A stretch of 38,281 bases of DNA. Origin: an uncultured Mollicutes bacterium (lineage in GTDB: Bacteria; Bacillota_I; Bacilli_A; RFN20; CAG-826). The notes under the pieces were generated by a model. It ran no database searches and was not told where the DNA came from. It saw only the letters and a program-made list of their open reading frames with translations. The stretch lies in contig UQFQ01000015.1 of assembly GCA_900540395.1 (NCBI GenBank), forward strand, positions 1 through 38,281. The letters are read 5' to 3'. Positions 1-8,161 of this stretch are shown here, piece after piece (within the stretch, counting starts at the first letter, position 1; every line of letters starts with the position of its first letter). The position numbers were made by a program, and so were the translations under genes.

Positions 1-471
1 CTTATCAACAGCTTCTTCAATCATCAAAACCTTGTTAATAAGAGGATCCATGACTTCTTTATTGTTAATTTGATCAAAGTTTTTTAAAACTTCATAGACT
101 GCTTCAACCGCTTCTTTACTTCGGTCAACAAAAATCATTGTCTTATTTGGCAATTCTTTATAGTTTCTGATGTAAAGTTTAAAAGAAATTTCTTCAATAG
201 CATCACATAAATCATCGATATTATCTAAAAGAACAAAAATGTCTTCTCTATCAATAGGAGTTATAAACTCTTTAGCGAGTTTTTCTTCAATCTCTTTTTT
301 CTTAATGTCAGCTTCATGCTCGATTTTATGAACATTGTTTTTTAAATCGATTAATGTTTCATTACTAAAATTAGCAAGTCCTTCTTTTAAAACATCCATT
401 TCTTTTATTGCATATAAGCACAAATTCTCAAACGATTCATAAAAATAATTGTTTTTCTTTTTACCAAACAT
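1..471 (-). CDS. Pit accessory protein, DUF47/PhoU-like (partial, C-terminus off the left edge)
   Basis: The reading frame starts at ATG 471 (begins MFGKKKNNYFYESFENL) behind an AGAGGG ribosome site and stays open to the window edge, giving 157 codons. The translation is all-helical and charged, with stretches such as KIEHEADIKKKEIEEKL and TPIDREDIFVLLDNIDDLCD. The EHEAD and PIDREDI motifs are typical of the DUF47 family (TIGR00153), PhoU-like proteins encoded beside low-affinity phosphate carriers. It lies 11 bases downstream of pit on the same strand, so the two are almost certainly co-transcribed. The probable role is cytoplasmic modulation of the Pit carrier; that role is inferred from family and context. 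The missing part is the C-terminal quarter or so of a protein usually a little over 200 residues long. Confidence 0.88.
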   Translation of the reverse strand, partial: MFGKKKNNYFYESFENLCLYAIKEMDVLKEGLANFSNETLIDLKNNVHKIEHEADIKKKEIEEKLAKEFITPIDREDIFVLLDNIDDLCDAIEEISFKLYIRNYKELPNKTMIFVDRSKEAVEAVYEVLKNFDQINNKEVMDPLINKVLMIEEAVDK

Positions 472-482
472 AGTTAAACCCT

Positions 483-1565
483 CTATCTAAATATACTTAT
501 GAAAATTAAAGTAATGATATAACCTATAATTCCACATCCAGGGAAAGTACATAGCCAAGTAAGCACCATTTCTTTAGCAATTGACCATTTAACTCTTTTT
601 ATACCTCTAGTAGCACCAACTCCAAGTATAGAAACTGTTTTTACCTGCGTTGTCGAAACTGGAAGTCCGAAAAGTGTTGAAAGCAAAATTCCAATAGCAC
701 TGGTTGTATCAGTAACAAAGCCTTGATATGGCTCTAAATTTGCCATGCCCATTCCAACTTTTTTAATAATTTTATATCCGCCAATTGAGGTTCCTAGCCC
801 CATTATTAAAGCAACAATAATAGCTAACCACCATAAACTTGAATCATTAGACAAAGCTACTGTGCTTGTTGGATCTTTCGCTTTAGCGGCTAATTCAATG
901 GCTAAAAATAAAACACCAATAAATTTTAAGCCGTCTTGAGCTCCGTGGACGTAAGCCATAGCTGCTCCACTTACAACTTCTGCTCTTTTAAAGAAAGGTC
1001 TAGCTTTATTTCTATTAACTTTTCGACAGCAAACTTCTATCAATTTAGTTAAACCAAAGCCAACAAAAAACCCAAAGAAACAACTTAGAACTAATCCATA
1101 TATTGTCAAAGCCCAACTAGATAAAGGTCCAAACTCGATCTTAGCATCTAAGCCCATCGTCATTGCAGCAAGACCTGCTCCGGTAATACCAGCAATTAAT
1201 GCGTGTGATTCACTACTAGGAATTCCAAACCACCAAGCCAAAATACCCCATGCGATAACTCCAATCATTCCAGCACATAGAGCATCTAAAGCAACGGCAT
1301 AATTTGTCCCAAAATCAACCATGTCAGAAATCGTCTGAGCAGTTTGCTTAGATATAAAGAACATAGTTAAGACGCCTAGGAAATTAAAAAAAGCTGCCAT
1401 TAAAATTGCAGCCTTAGGTTTAATACAACGTGTAGATATACAGGTAGCTATAGCATTAGGAGCGTCAGTCCACCCATTAATAAAGATAACTCCTAATACT
1501 AAAATTGAAGCTATAATTAGCATTGGAAATTCAGCATAGAGAGATAAAATCTGGCTTAAATCCAT
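483..1565 (-). CDS. pit: Inorganic phosphate transporter, PiT family
   Basis: A 360-residue polytopic membrane protein with about ten hydrophobic segments. The PiT signature occurs twice, as expected for this inverted-duplicate family: GWTDAPNAIATCIS near residues 31-44 and GLPVSTTQVKTVSILGVG near 301-318. The family carries out low-affinity, ion-coupled phosphate (or metal-phosphate) uptake across the cytoplasmic membrane. The DUF47 partner gene follows 11 bases downstream. There is no ribosome site before ATG 1565. A perfect -10 (TATAAT) lies only six bases upstream, so the message may be leaderless. Two tandem 11-base repeats cover the -35 position, which suggests phosphate-dependent activation. 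Length and motifs are normal for the family. Confidence 0.93.
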   Translation of the reverse strand: MDLSQILSLYAEFPMLIIASILVLGVIFINGWTDAPNAIATCISTRCIKPKAAILMAAFFNFLGVLTMFFISKQTAQTISDMVDFGTNYAVALDALCAGMIGVIAWGILAWWFGIPSSESHALIAGITGAGLAAMTMGLDAKIEFGPLSSWALTIYGLVLSCFFGFFVGFGLTKLIEVCCRKVNRNKARPFFKRAEVVSGAAMAYVHGAQDGLKFIGVLFLAIELAAKAKDPTSTVALSNDSSLWWLAIIVALIMGLGTSIGGYKIIKKVGMGMANLEPYQGFVTDTTSAIGILLSTLFGLPVSTTQVKTVSILGVGATRGIKRVKWSIAKEMVLTWLCTFPGCGIIGYIITLIFISIFR

Positions 1566-1571
1566 GCAAAA

Positions 1572-1613
1572 ATTATAATTAATTAGATATTAAAATGTAA
1601 AGAAAATGTAAAG
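1572..1613 (-). promoter_or_regulatory. pit promoter with Pho-box-like direct repeats
   Basis: On the minus strand, a perfect TATAAT (1577-1572) lies six bases before the pit start codon. The -35 position is not a TTGACA. Instead two identical 11-base units, CTTTACATTTT, sit in tandem at 1613-1603 and 1602-1592. Direct repeats of TT(A/T)ACA with an 11-base period are the known form of PhoP/PhoB boxes in Bacilli, and an activator box replacing the -35 is typical of activated pho promoters. Binding by a PhoP-like regulator is inferred. Confidence 0.6.
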
Positions 1614-1749
1614 TTTTAACTACTAGTTTGTCACTTAAACTTGCACTAATAACATACTATTTATTTACTAATTTGATATTTTATTTAACTTTTGCAGTGT
1701 TTTTAGTAAAACAAAGTGTTTATTTAAAATGCTTTATTCTTTACATTTT

Positions 1750-1787
1750 TTCCTAAAATAAGTTAAAAGAGCCACATGTGTGGCTCT
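1750..1787 (-). terminator. Rho-independent terminator of clpB
   Basis: The arms AGAGCCACA and TGTGGCTCT (1768-1787) form a near-perfect stem just past the clpB stop codon. On the minus strand they are followed by a T-rich stretch (about 1767-1750). Confidence 0.75.
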
Positions 1788-1789
1788 CA

Positions 1790-3904
1790 CTATTGAACGA
1801 AAACTCCTTTTTCTTTATCGTAATCGACAATATACTTCTTCCCTGTTTTAATTGATTGATCAATGATTTGTCTTGCTAGAATTGTTTCAATATTATGTTG
1901 AATAAATCTCTTCAAAGGTCTAGCACCAAATTCAGGAGAATAAGCATTTTCAAGAACATAGTCTTTGACCTTATCAGTAAAATCAACAACATAGTATTCA
2001 TTAAGTAGTCTGTTCTTTAAATCATTGAGCATCTTATTAACAATCTTATATTGCACTTCTTTTGAAAGAGAATTGAAATATACAGTTTCATCAATTCTAT
2101 TTAAAAATTCAGGTTTAAATGTTTGATGTAAAATTTTTTCTACTAGTTCAGGGTGCCCGTTTAAAATTTGCTCACTACCAATATTACTAGTCATAATAAT
2201 AACGGTATTTTTAAAATCACATAGTCTCCCTTGAGCATCAGTTAATCTTCCATCATCCATAATTTGTAATAAAAGATTTAAAACATCTGGTGCAGCTTTT
2301 TCAATTTCATCAAAAAGAACAATAGAATAAGGATTGTGACGCACAGGTTCTGTTAATTGACCGCCTTCTTCATAGCCTATATAACCAGGCGCGGCACCAA
2401 TTAACCTTGACACACTATACTTTTCCATGTACTCACTCATATCAATTCTGATGATATGTTGATCGCTATCAAACAACGCTTCTGCTAAAGCTTTAGCAAC
2501 TTCAGTTTTACCAACACCTGTTGGTCCCAAAAATAAGAAACTGCCAATTGGTCTATGTGGGTCATTAATTCCTGCTCTTTGTCTAATAATTGCATCACTA
2601 ATAAGTTTAATAGCTTTGTCTTGACCTATAACTCTTTTAGCAAGCAATTTATCAAGATTTAAAACTCTTTCCTTTTCACCTTGTGTAATTCGACTAACTG
2701 GAATATTAGTCATTTTACTAACAATTGAAGCAATATTTTCTTCAGTTATTACGTCGGAAAGAATTTTGTGCTCTTGTTCACTTTTTTCAATAGCATCTAT
2801 TCTTGATTGAATACTTGGTATCTCTTTATATTGAATTTCACTCGCAGTTTTATAATCTCCATTATTAAAAGCGCTTTGAAGCTTGAAGTTTAAATCGTCT
2901 AATTTAGCTTTTAGATCTTTAACTTCTTTGATTTCAGCCTTTTCTTTTTGCCATTCTTTAGTTAAACTTGCAGCTTCATCATTAAGTTTATTAAGTTCAG
3001 CATCAAGTTTTTCAAGCCTTAACTTAGATTGTTCATCCTTTTCTTGAGATAAAGCTAGTCTTTCAATCTCTAACTGTCTAATCTTACGAGAAACATCATC
3101 TAATTCACTTGGCATAGATTCAATTTCCACTCTTGTTTCAGCACATGCTTCATCAACTAGATCAATTGCTTTATCTGGCAAAAAACGATTTGTAATATAT
3201 CTTGTTGAATAATTTACTGCTGCTACAAGAGCATTATCAGTAATATGAACACCATGATGCGATTCAAAACGAGCTTTTAAACCTCTTAAAATTGAAAGCG
3301 TATCTTCCTTTGTAGGTTCATAGACCATTACTGGTTGGAATCTTCTTTCAAGTGCTCTATCTTTTTCTATATATTCTTGATATTCCTTAAGTGTTGTTGC
3401 ACCAATACAATCAATATCGCCTCTAGCAAGCATTGGTTTTAACATATTTGAAGCATCAAGAGCGCCTTGGCTTCTACCAGCTCCAACAATAAGATGAATC
3501 TCATCAATGAACATGATTATCTTATGGTCGCTTTCTTTAATCTTGTTTAAAACAGCTTTTAATCTTTCCTCGAATTCGCCTTGATATTTTGCTCCTGCAA
3601 CAAGAGCACCCATATCAAGTTCAAATATTTCTTTATCTTTTAATGTTGTTGGAACATCGTTTTTAACAATTCTTTGTGCGAGTCCTTCAATAATTGCGGT
3701 TTTACCAACACCTGGTTCACCTAGTAAAATAACGTTGTTTTTTGTTTTTCTAGCTAAAATAGTGATGATTTTTCTAATTTCATCATCTCTACCAATAACT
3801 GGATCAATCTTATTTGTTTTAACAAGCTCAGTTATGTTTCTTCCAAACTTTGAAAGAATATTTTCATCTTTGCTATAATCTTCTGGTCCTTGATATCCGT
3901 TCAT
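1790..3904 (-). CDS. clpB: ClpB disaggregase without the N-terminal domain
   Basis: Hsp100/ClpB ATPase that works with DnaK to pull proteins out of aggregates in the cytoplasm. NBD1 has Walker A GEPGVGKT (62-69) and Walker B IIMFIDEIH (129-137). The coiled-coil middle domain spans about 265-385, and this long insertion marks ClpB rather than ClpA or ClpC. NBD2 has Walker A GPTGVGKT (460-467) and Walker B SIVLFDEIEKA (about 527-537). A GARPLKRFIQ sensor-2 motif lies near the C-terminus. The protein is 704 residues, about 150 shorter than typical ClpB: it begins directly before NBD1 (DPVIGRD at 34-40), so the whole Clp_N domain is absent. The start is secure because AAAGGAGGT precedes ATG 3904 and the promoter lies just upstream. 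Mollicute ClpB proteins are known to be shortened in the same way. Regulation is by CIRCE. Confidence 0.96.
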   Translation of the reverse strand: MNGYQGPEDYSKDENILSKFGRNITELVKTNKIDPVIGRDDEIRKIITILARKTKNNVILLGEPGVGKTAIIEGLAQRIVKNDVPTTLKDKEIFELDMGALVAGAKYQGEFEERLKAVLNKIKESDHKIIMFIDEIHLIVGAGRSQGALDASNMLKPMLARGDIDCIGATTLKEYQEYIEKDRALERRFQPVMVYEPTKEDTLSILRGLKARFESHHGVHITDNALVAAVNYSTRYITNRFLPDKAIDLVDEACAETRVEIESMPSELDDVSRKIRQLEIERLALSQEKDEQSKLRLEKLDAELNKLNDEAASLTKEWQKEKAEIKEVKDLKAKLDDLNFKLQSAFNNGDYKTASEIQYKEIPSIQSRIDAIEKSEQEHKILSDVITEENIASIVSKMTNIPVSRITQGEKERVLNLDKLLAKRVIGQDKAIKLISDAIIRQRAGINDPHRPIGSFLFLGPTGVGKTEVAKALAEALFDSDQHIIRIDMSEYMEKYSVSRLIGAAPGYIGYEEGGQLTEPVRHNPYSIVLFDEIEKAAPDVLNLLLQIMDDGRLTDAQGRLCDFKNTVIIMTSNIGSEQILNGHPELVEKILHQTFKPEFLNRIDETVYFNSLSKEVQYKIVNKMLNDLKNRLLNEYYVVDFTDKVKDYVLENAYSPEFGARPLKRFIQHNIETILARQIIDQSIKTGKKYIVDYDKEKGVFVQ

Positions 3905-3920
3905 ATTAGGTTACCTCCTT

Positions 3921-3947
3921 TTAGCACTCTTGCTCTATGAGTGCTAA
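3921..3947 (-). promoter_or_regulatory. CIRCE operator (HrcA-binding site) of clpB
   Basis: A perfect inverted repeat TTAGCACTC (3921-3929), nine-base spacer, GAGTGCTAA (3939-3947), matching the CIRCE consensus exactly. It begins just downstream of the -10 and ends shortly before the ribosome site, where bound HrcA would block transcription. An extra half-site, TTAGCACT, occurs at 3967-3974 between the -35 and -10. Confidence 0.96.
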
Positions 3948-3951
3948 TATT

Positions 3952-3980
3952 ATTATATTTATTTTATTAGCACTGTCAAT
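3952..3980 (-). promoter_or_regulatory. Vegetative promoter of clpB
   Basis: On the minus strand, TTGACA (3980-3975), 17-base spacer, TATAAT (3957-3952): a consensus housekeeping promoter immediately upstream of the CIRCE element. Confidence 0.88.
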
Positions 3981-4002
3981 ATTAGTTTGCTAAAAATTAT
4001 AT

Positions 4003-4032
4003 TTGACACAAACACGGCTTAAAATGTATAAT
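4003..4032 (+). promoter_or_regulatory. Promoter of tRNA-His
   Basis: TTGACA (4003-4008), 18-base spacer, TATAAT (4027-4032), about 12 bases before the tRNA 5' end. It is divergent from the clpB promoter, with the two -35 boxes 22 bases apart. Confidence 0.8.
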
Positions 4033-4044
4033 TACATAGCATTT

Positions 4045-4121
4045 GGCGAAATTGGAGAAGTGGTTAACTCACTTGGCTGTGAACCAAGCATGCACCGGTT
4101 CGATCCCGGTATTTCGCCCCA
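4045..4121 (+). tRNA. tRNA-His(GTG)
   Basis: A full cloverleaf with the anticodon loop CTGTGAA on a CTTGG/CCAAG stem, giving anticodon GTG. The T arm is ACCGG-TTCGATC-CCGGT. The histidine-specific G-1 (4045) is encoded and pairs with discriminator C73. The acceptor GCGAAAT pairs with ATTTCGC, and the 3' CCA (4119-4121) is encoded in the DNA. Confidence 0.97.
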
Positions 4122-4131
4122 GACTGAGAAT

Positions 4132-4157
4132 AACACGATTAATATCGTGTTTTTTTA
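4132..4157 (+). terminator. Rho-independent terminator after tRNA-His
   Basis: Stem AACACGAT / ATCGTGTT (4132-4139 and 4144-4151) with a TAAT loop, running into an unbroken run of T. Confidence 0.88.
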
Positions 4158-4522
4158 TTGCTTTCGATCAACCTTTTAGTCATATAGAAGGATCGAACCT
4201 ATGGATTTTCTTCTTTCGTTATCTCTAATTTTGAAGCAACAACAGGCACTAATGAAAATAATAAATTTAACAAAACAAACAAAGATATTAATCTTCTTTT
4301 TAATTTAAAAAAGCAAAATCTTATTAATCCTATCTATATTAATGTTGTTTTATTGAAATTTCGTTTCTCAAAAATCACACGGCTACATTTAGTTTTTATT
4401 TTCAATTGAAAGAGTTTTGATTTTAAACGAAATTAAATTTTAATAATACGACTATAAAACCGTAAATTTTAATAGATAATTGCTATTTATTATTAGATAA
4501 TAGGCTTACAGGAGGCTTAAAG
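4158..4522. other. Intergenic region upstream of fba with a long-range inverted repeat
   Basis: No gene is visible in these 365 bases. A perfect 10-base inverted repeat, AATTTCGTTT (4357-4366) and AAACGAAATT (4425-4434), resembles the operator at the deoR promoter. A -35-like TTGATT lies at 4417-4422 but no convincing -10 follows. The aldolase ribosome site ACAGGAGG is at the right end. Confidence 0.5.
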
Positions 4523-5626
4523 ATGCCATACATAAAATCAAAAGATATTTTAAGATATGCCCGTGATCATAAAATTGCTCATGGTGCTTTTAACGTTAAT
4601 GCTCTTTGCCAAGCAAAAGCAATAATTGAAGCTTGTGAAGAGTTACGCTGTGCTGCAATCATTCAAGTTGCTGAACCAGGTCTTGCTTTTATTGGCGGAA
4701 ATCCAGATTTCATTCATGGAACAATGGAAGAAAAGAAACTTGGTGCTAAAAGAATTGCTAGCTATGTCAAAAAATTAGCTGAAAAAACATTCATTCCAGT
4801 TTCTTTACACTTAGATCATGGAAGAAGCTTTGAAACATGTAAACTTTGTATTCAAGCCGGATTTAATAGCGTTATGATTGACGGAAGCGCTCTTGAATAT
4901 GATGAAAACGTCGCTTTAACTAAAAAAGTTGTTCAATTCGCTCACAAACATGATGTTTCTGTTGAAGCTGAACTTGGAGTTTTAGCTGGTGTTGAAGATC
5001 ATGTATTTGCAGAAACTTCTACTTATACTAATCCATTAACCGCAATTGATTTCTTAAAGAAAACTGGTGTTGACTTATTAGCTATTTCTTATGGAACAAA
5101 ACATGGTGCTATAAAAGGCGATAACGTAAAATTAAGAAAAGAAATTGCTATTGCAACTATGGAAAATATGTTACATGAAAAGATTGACGCTGTGTTAGTT
5201 TCACACGGGTCAAGTCTTGTTCCACAATATATTGTTAATGAAATTAATGCTTTAGGTGGCAATGTCCATGGACATGGTATTCCAATTGAACAATTAAAAG
5301 AAGTTATCCCAGCCGGAATTTCAAAAATTAATATGGATACCGATATTAGACTTGCTACAACACGTAACATTCTTGAATGGTTTGAATCACATCCAGAAAA
5401 GAAAGAAGGCAGCAAAATCTATCCTCTTCTTGTCGAAAAGAGAGAATCATTTGAATATAGATATTATTTAAAAGAATACATTAACGAACTCGAAACTAAT
5501 AAAGGCATTACAGGTGAACTTAAAGATATTATTCCTTTAATGGGAAAAGCTGTTAAAGAAATCGTTCTTACCGCTAATGTAGAATTTGGTTCAATTGGAG
5601 ACGCTTATTATATCTATAAAAAATAA
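4523..5626 (+). CDS. fba: Class II fructose-bisphosphate aldolase
   Basis: Zinc-dependent aldolase that splits fructose-1,6-bisphosphate into dihydroxyacetone phosphate and glyceraldehyde-3-phosphate. Visible class II features are SLHLDHG (94-100, metal-binding His99), SYGTKHGA (His194), VSHGSSLVPQ (His228) and KINMDTDIR (268-276, phosphate binding). At 367 residues it is longer than the ~285-residue GatY/KbaY/FbaA type of many Firmicutes; the extra length is mainly C-terminal (about 290-367). The start is set by ACAGGAGG eight bases before ATG 4523. Upstream is an inverted repeat like the DeoR-type operators at 9789 and 17171, so it may belong to the same regulon. Tagatose-bisphosphate aldolase is the main alternative; fructose is favoured because a phosphofructokinase gene lies next door. 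Confidence 0.9.
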   Translation: MPYIKSKDILRYARDHKIAHGAFNVNALCQAKAIIEACEELRCAAIIQVAEPGLAFIGGNPDFIHGTMEEKKLGAKRIASYVKKLAEKTFIPVSLHLDHGRSFETCKLCIQAGFNSVMIDGSALEYDENVALTKKVVQFAHKHDVSVEAELGVLAGVEDHVFAETSTYTNPLTAIDFLKKTGVDLLAISYGTKHGAIKGDNVKLRKEIAIATMENMLHEKIDAVLVSHGSSLVPQYIVNEINALGGNVHGHGIPIEQLKEVIPAGISKINMDTDIRLATTRNILEWFESHPEKKEGSKIYPLLVEKRESFEYRYYLKEYINELETNKGITGELKDIIPLMGKAVKEIVLTANVEFGSIGDAYYIYKK

Positions 5627-5646
5627 GGCTTTCATTTTCTCCTAAT

Positions 5647-5676
5647 AAAAAGGTGGCTCAAGTCGCCTTTTTATTT
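5647..5676 (+). terminator. Rho-independent terminator of fba
   Basis: Arms AAAAAGGTGGC and GTCGCCTTTTT with a TCAA loop (5647-5672, two wobble pairs), followed by more T. Confidence 0.85.
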
Positions 5677-5680
5677 TACT

Positions 5681-5718
5681 TAAATCCAAAAAAACAGCGC
5701 ATATTTCACGCTGTTTTT
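5681..5718 (-). terminator. Rho-independent terminator of the nagA-pfk operon
   Basis: Stem AAAAACAGCG (5690-5699) / CGCTGTTTTT (5709-5718). Read on the minus strand it ends in a run of seven T. It lies 45 bases past the pfk stop. Confidence 0.8.
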
Positions 5719-5762
5719 AAATTTTTAACGGGGTTTTGCAAGGTTTTTCTTATGAAAACCTA

Positions 5763-6920
5763 TTAATCTAAAAAGGAAATGCTTTCAGGTGTCTCTTCAA
5801 CTAAAGGTTTAAGCCACTCAATGAATTCATCAGTAACATCATGCTTATCTTTAATATATTTAAGAGGGAAAGTTGCTTCAGTCATCATGACTTTTTCAAT
5901 TGGAATTAAAATAGGTTCAATTTTATATGGTTTTGTGGAAACTCTTTTTATGCCAGCCATAAAGCCGTTAGTTTTATTTAAGGCTGCTTTAATAGCAGTT
6001 CTCCCCATTAAAACTGCTTCTTCTAAATCAACTTTAGAAGCTAAAGCGCGGTCACATCTACAAATTAAACCAGGTTTTTCACTTCTAGCTTTAATTCCTA
6101 ATTTCTCAATAATAAGTGTGGCAAGGTGAGTTGAAACATCTCCAAAATATGTAGCTCTTTCTGTTTTGAAAATAGGTTTAACAATTGGTGTTCCATCTGC
6201 GTATTTTAAACCTTCGCTTGCAACAATAACTACACCATGTCTTTTTTTCCAAGCTTTTTTAACGTCTTCAATAAATTCATTTTCATCAAAAGGAATTTCT
6301 GGAAAATAAATTAAATGAGGAGCGTCACCGGTTTTCTTTCTAGCTAAAGCGCTGCTTGCAGCAAGCCAACCAGCATTTCTTCCCATTACTTCAATAACTG
6401 ATACATGTATTGGTAAGCCTTTAACATCTTGAGCACAATCAGCAACAGTTTGAGCTATATAGTTGGCACAACTTGCAAACCCAGGAGCATGGTCAGTTAC
6501 TCCAATATCATTGTCGATAGTTTTAGGGATGCCAACACAAGTAACTTCTACGCCTGCTTCTTTAGCATATTTATAAATGTTACCAATGGTGTCCATTGTC
6601 CCATTACCACCGGTAAACAAAACATAACCAATATTATGTTTAACTAGAACGTCAACGATATGGCGATACTCTTTTTCATAAAGCGGAAAACGAGATGATC
6701 CTATTGCGCTACCAGGAGTAAGTTTTAAAACTTCTAAATCATGATCGCTTAAATTGGTTAAATCAATAAAATCTTCATTATATAATCCATCAGAGCCATA
6801 TCTTGGAGCAAAGATTTTGCCATCAAATCCACTTTCTTTTAACTCTTTAATTGCTCCATATAAAGAAGCGTTAATAACAGCTGTTGGTGCTCCACCATGA
6901 GCAATGATTACATTTTTCAT
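5763..6920 (-). CDS. pfk: 6-phosphofructokinase (PfkA superfamily; phosphoryl donor uncertain)
   Basis: Phosphorylates fructose-6-phosphate at C1. Seen: N-terminal GGAPTAVINASL (9-20), donor-site motif GGNGTMDT (104-111), catalytic PKTIDND (132-138) and a GRNAGWLA motif. Known of the family: Gly after GGD/N (E. coli position 104) goes with ATP use, Asp there with pyrophosphate use, while Lys before TIDND (E. coli 124) is common in pyrophosphate-type and in actinobacterial ATP-type enzymes. This protein has Gly107 and Lys133, so ATP is somewhat favoured. Asn106 in place of the usual Asp is unusual. The start overlaps the nagA stop by four bases (ATGA) and also has a GGGGAG site, so NagA and PFK are made together. 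That fits amino-sugar carbon entering glycolysis. Confidence 0.88.
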   Translation of the reverse strand: MKNVIIAHGGAPTAVINASLYGAIKELKESGFDGKIFAPRYGSDGLYNEDFIDLTNLSDHDLEVLKLTPGSAIGSSRFPLYEKEYRHIVDVLVKHNIGYVLFTGGNGTMDTIGNIYKYAKEAGVEVTCVGIPKTIDNDIGVTDHAPGFASCANYIAQTVADCAQDVKGLPIHVSVIEVMGRNAGWLAASSALARKKTGDAPHLIYFPEIPFDENEFIEDVKKAWKKRHGVVIVASEGLKYADGTPIVKPIFKTERATYFGDVSTHLATLIIEKLGIKARSEKPGLICRCDRALASKVDLEEAVLMGRTAIKAALNKTNGFMAGIKRVSTKPYKIEPILIPIEKVMMTEATFPLKYIKDKHDVTDEFIEWLKPLVEETPESISFLD

Positions 6921-8044
6921 AAAACTTTCTCCCCATTAATATAAACTTCTTCAATTTCATATTTGTCATTCAAAATTAAGAAGTCAGCATTTTTGCCTTC
7001 TTTTATTGATCCAACTTTATCATCGATACCTAACATTTTTGCCGAGTTCAGTGAACAAATATGACTTGCGGTTACATCATCTATGTTGCAGAAACTTTTC
7101 ACATTATCGAATGCTCTTTTCATATCTAAAGTTGAACCAGCTCTAACACCAGTTTCAGTAATTACACAATCGTGATTCTTAACTGTTATAGGAGTTTCAC
7201 CAATAAAATAGTTTCCATCAGGTAAACCAGCAGCCATTAAAGAATCAGTAATTCCAATTACTTTATCATTGCCTTTTATTTTTCTAATAAACTCAACCAT
7301 TTCTCTATGAACGTGAATTCCATCTAAGATAACTTCTGTATAAAAATCATCATAATATAATCCAGCACTAGCAATAGATGGAGTATGTTGATGAATACCT
7401 TTCATTGCGTTAAACATATGAGTCATACATTTTGCCCCGCTATTTAAGGCTCTTGTACAATCATCAAAAGATGCTGCGCTATGACCTAATGTTACACTAA
7501 CACCATTTTCTGTTAAAAATTTAATTGTTTCTTCGCTACCTTCGTTTTCTGGAGCAATTGTCATAAGTTTGAATAAACCATGTGATTTTTCCATAAACAT
7601 CTTACATTTTTCAATTGTTGGTTTTTGAAGACAACTTTCAAGTTGAGCGCCTTTATATTCTTTACAAAGGAAAGGCCCTTCAAGATGTACGCCTTTAATT
7701 ATTGGATTTTTTAAACTTGCTTGATACAAAAGTTCAAGTTGTTTAAAAATAACTTCATCTCTTTCGGTAAGTAATGTTGGTAAAACGCTAGTTACACCAT
7801 GTTTTACATAGAAGCTTAGAATTTTTTCCATTTCTTCAACTGTTTTACAAGTTGAAAAATCGTAGCCATCTGCTCCATGAGTGTGTTCGTCAATAAATCC
7901 AGGAATCATTATTTTCCCATCAAACGTTTTATCATCACTTGTAGATTTTTTTAGCCTTTTAAATTTGCCATCTTCAATAACGACATCTACTATTTGATAG
8001 CCGTCTTCTAATAGAGTTTTAATTTTCTTAAATTCTTTTTTCAT
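6917..8044 (-). CDS. nagA: N-acetylglucosamine-6-phosphate deacetylase
   Basis: Amidohydrolase-superfamily enzyme that removes acetate from GlcNAc-6-phosphate to give glucosamine-6-phosphate. Seen in its 375 residues: GFIDEHTHG (49-57), GVHLEGPF (118-125, metal-ligand Glu122), TLGHSAAS (His188), MTHMFNAM (His209), DGIHVH (241-246) and the catalytic-Asp segment GITDSLMAAG (264-273). These are the standard NagA landmarks. The start has a GGAG ribosome site. It is first in an operon with pfk. The only NagB-like gene in the window lies far downstream in another operon and has a changed active site, so a true deaminase may be elsewhere in the genome. Confidence 0.93.
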   Translation of the reverse strand: MKKEFKKIKTLLEDGYQIVDVVIEDGKFKRLKKSTSDDKTFDGKIMIPGFIDEHTHGADGYDFSTCKTVEEMEKILSFYVKHGVTSVLPTLLTERDEVIFKQLELLYQASLKNPIIKGVHLEGPFLCKEYKGAQLESCLQKPTIEKCKMFMEKSHGLFKLMTIAPENEGSEETIKFLTENGVSVTLGHSAASFDDCTRALNSGAKCMTHMFNAMKGIHQHTPSIASAGLYYDDFYTEVILDGIHVHREMVEFIRKIKGNDKVIGITDSLMAAGLPDGNYFIGETPITVKNHDCVITETGVRAGSTLDMKRAFDNVKSFCNIDDVTASHICSLNSAKMLGIDDKVGSIKEGKNADFLILNDKYEIEEVYINGEKVL

Positions 8045-8075
8045 ATTATTTAAAAAACTCCTTCATTCTTTTAAA

Positions 8076-8089
8076 ATTATAGCATAGAT
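8076..8089 (-). promoter_or_regulatory. Extended -10 promoter of nagA-pfk
   Basis: On the minus strand, TGCTATAAT (TG-n-TATAAT; the TATAAT occupies 8081-8076) lies 32 bases before the nagA start. There is no good -35, as expected for an extended -10 promoter. Confidence 0.65.
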
Positions 8090-8132
8090 ATGATACTTTT
8101 TTTCTTTTTATAAGAAATAAAATATCTGTCTA

Positions 8133-8146
8133 GTTTCACTTGAAAC
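8133..8146. promoter_or_regulatory. Small inverted repeat in the nagA/epimerase divergent region
   Basis: GTTTC-ACTT-GAAAC (8133-8146) sits 16 bases before the epimerase start codon, between two divergent genes. It could be an operator, but it is short and lacks the CG of the DeoR-type boxes. Confidence 0.3.
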
Positions 8147-8161
8147 ATAGGGGTATTTTAT

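Noticed and set aside
4183..4205. A T-arm-like sequence (minus strand AGGTTCGATCCT) suggesting a second tRNA fragment near tRNA-His
   Set aside because: The stem is only three pairs and no acceptor or CCA follows; it can arise by chance.
5741..5762. Small hairpin AGGTTTT ... AAAACCT next to the pfk stop
   Set aside because: The minus strand lacks a T run after it; the hairpin at 5690-5718 is the better terminator.
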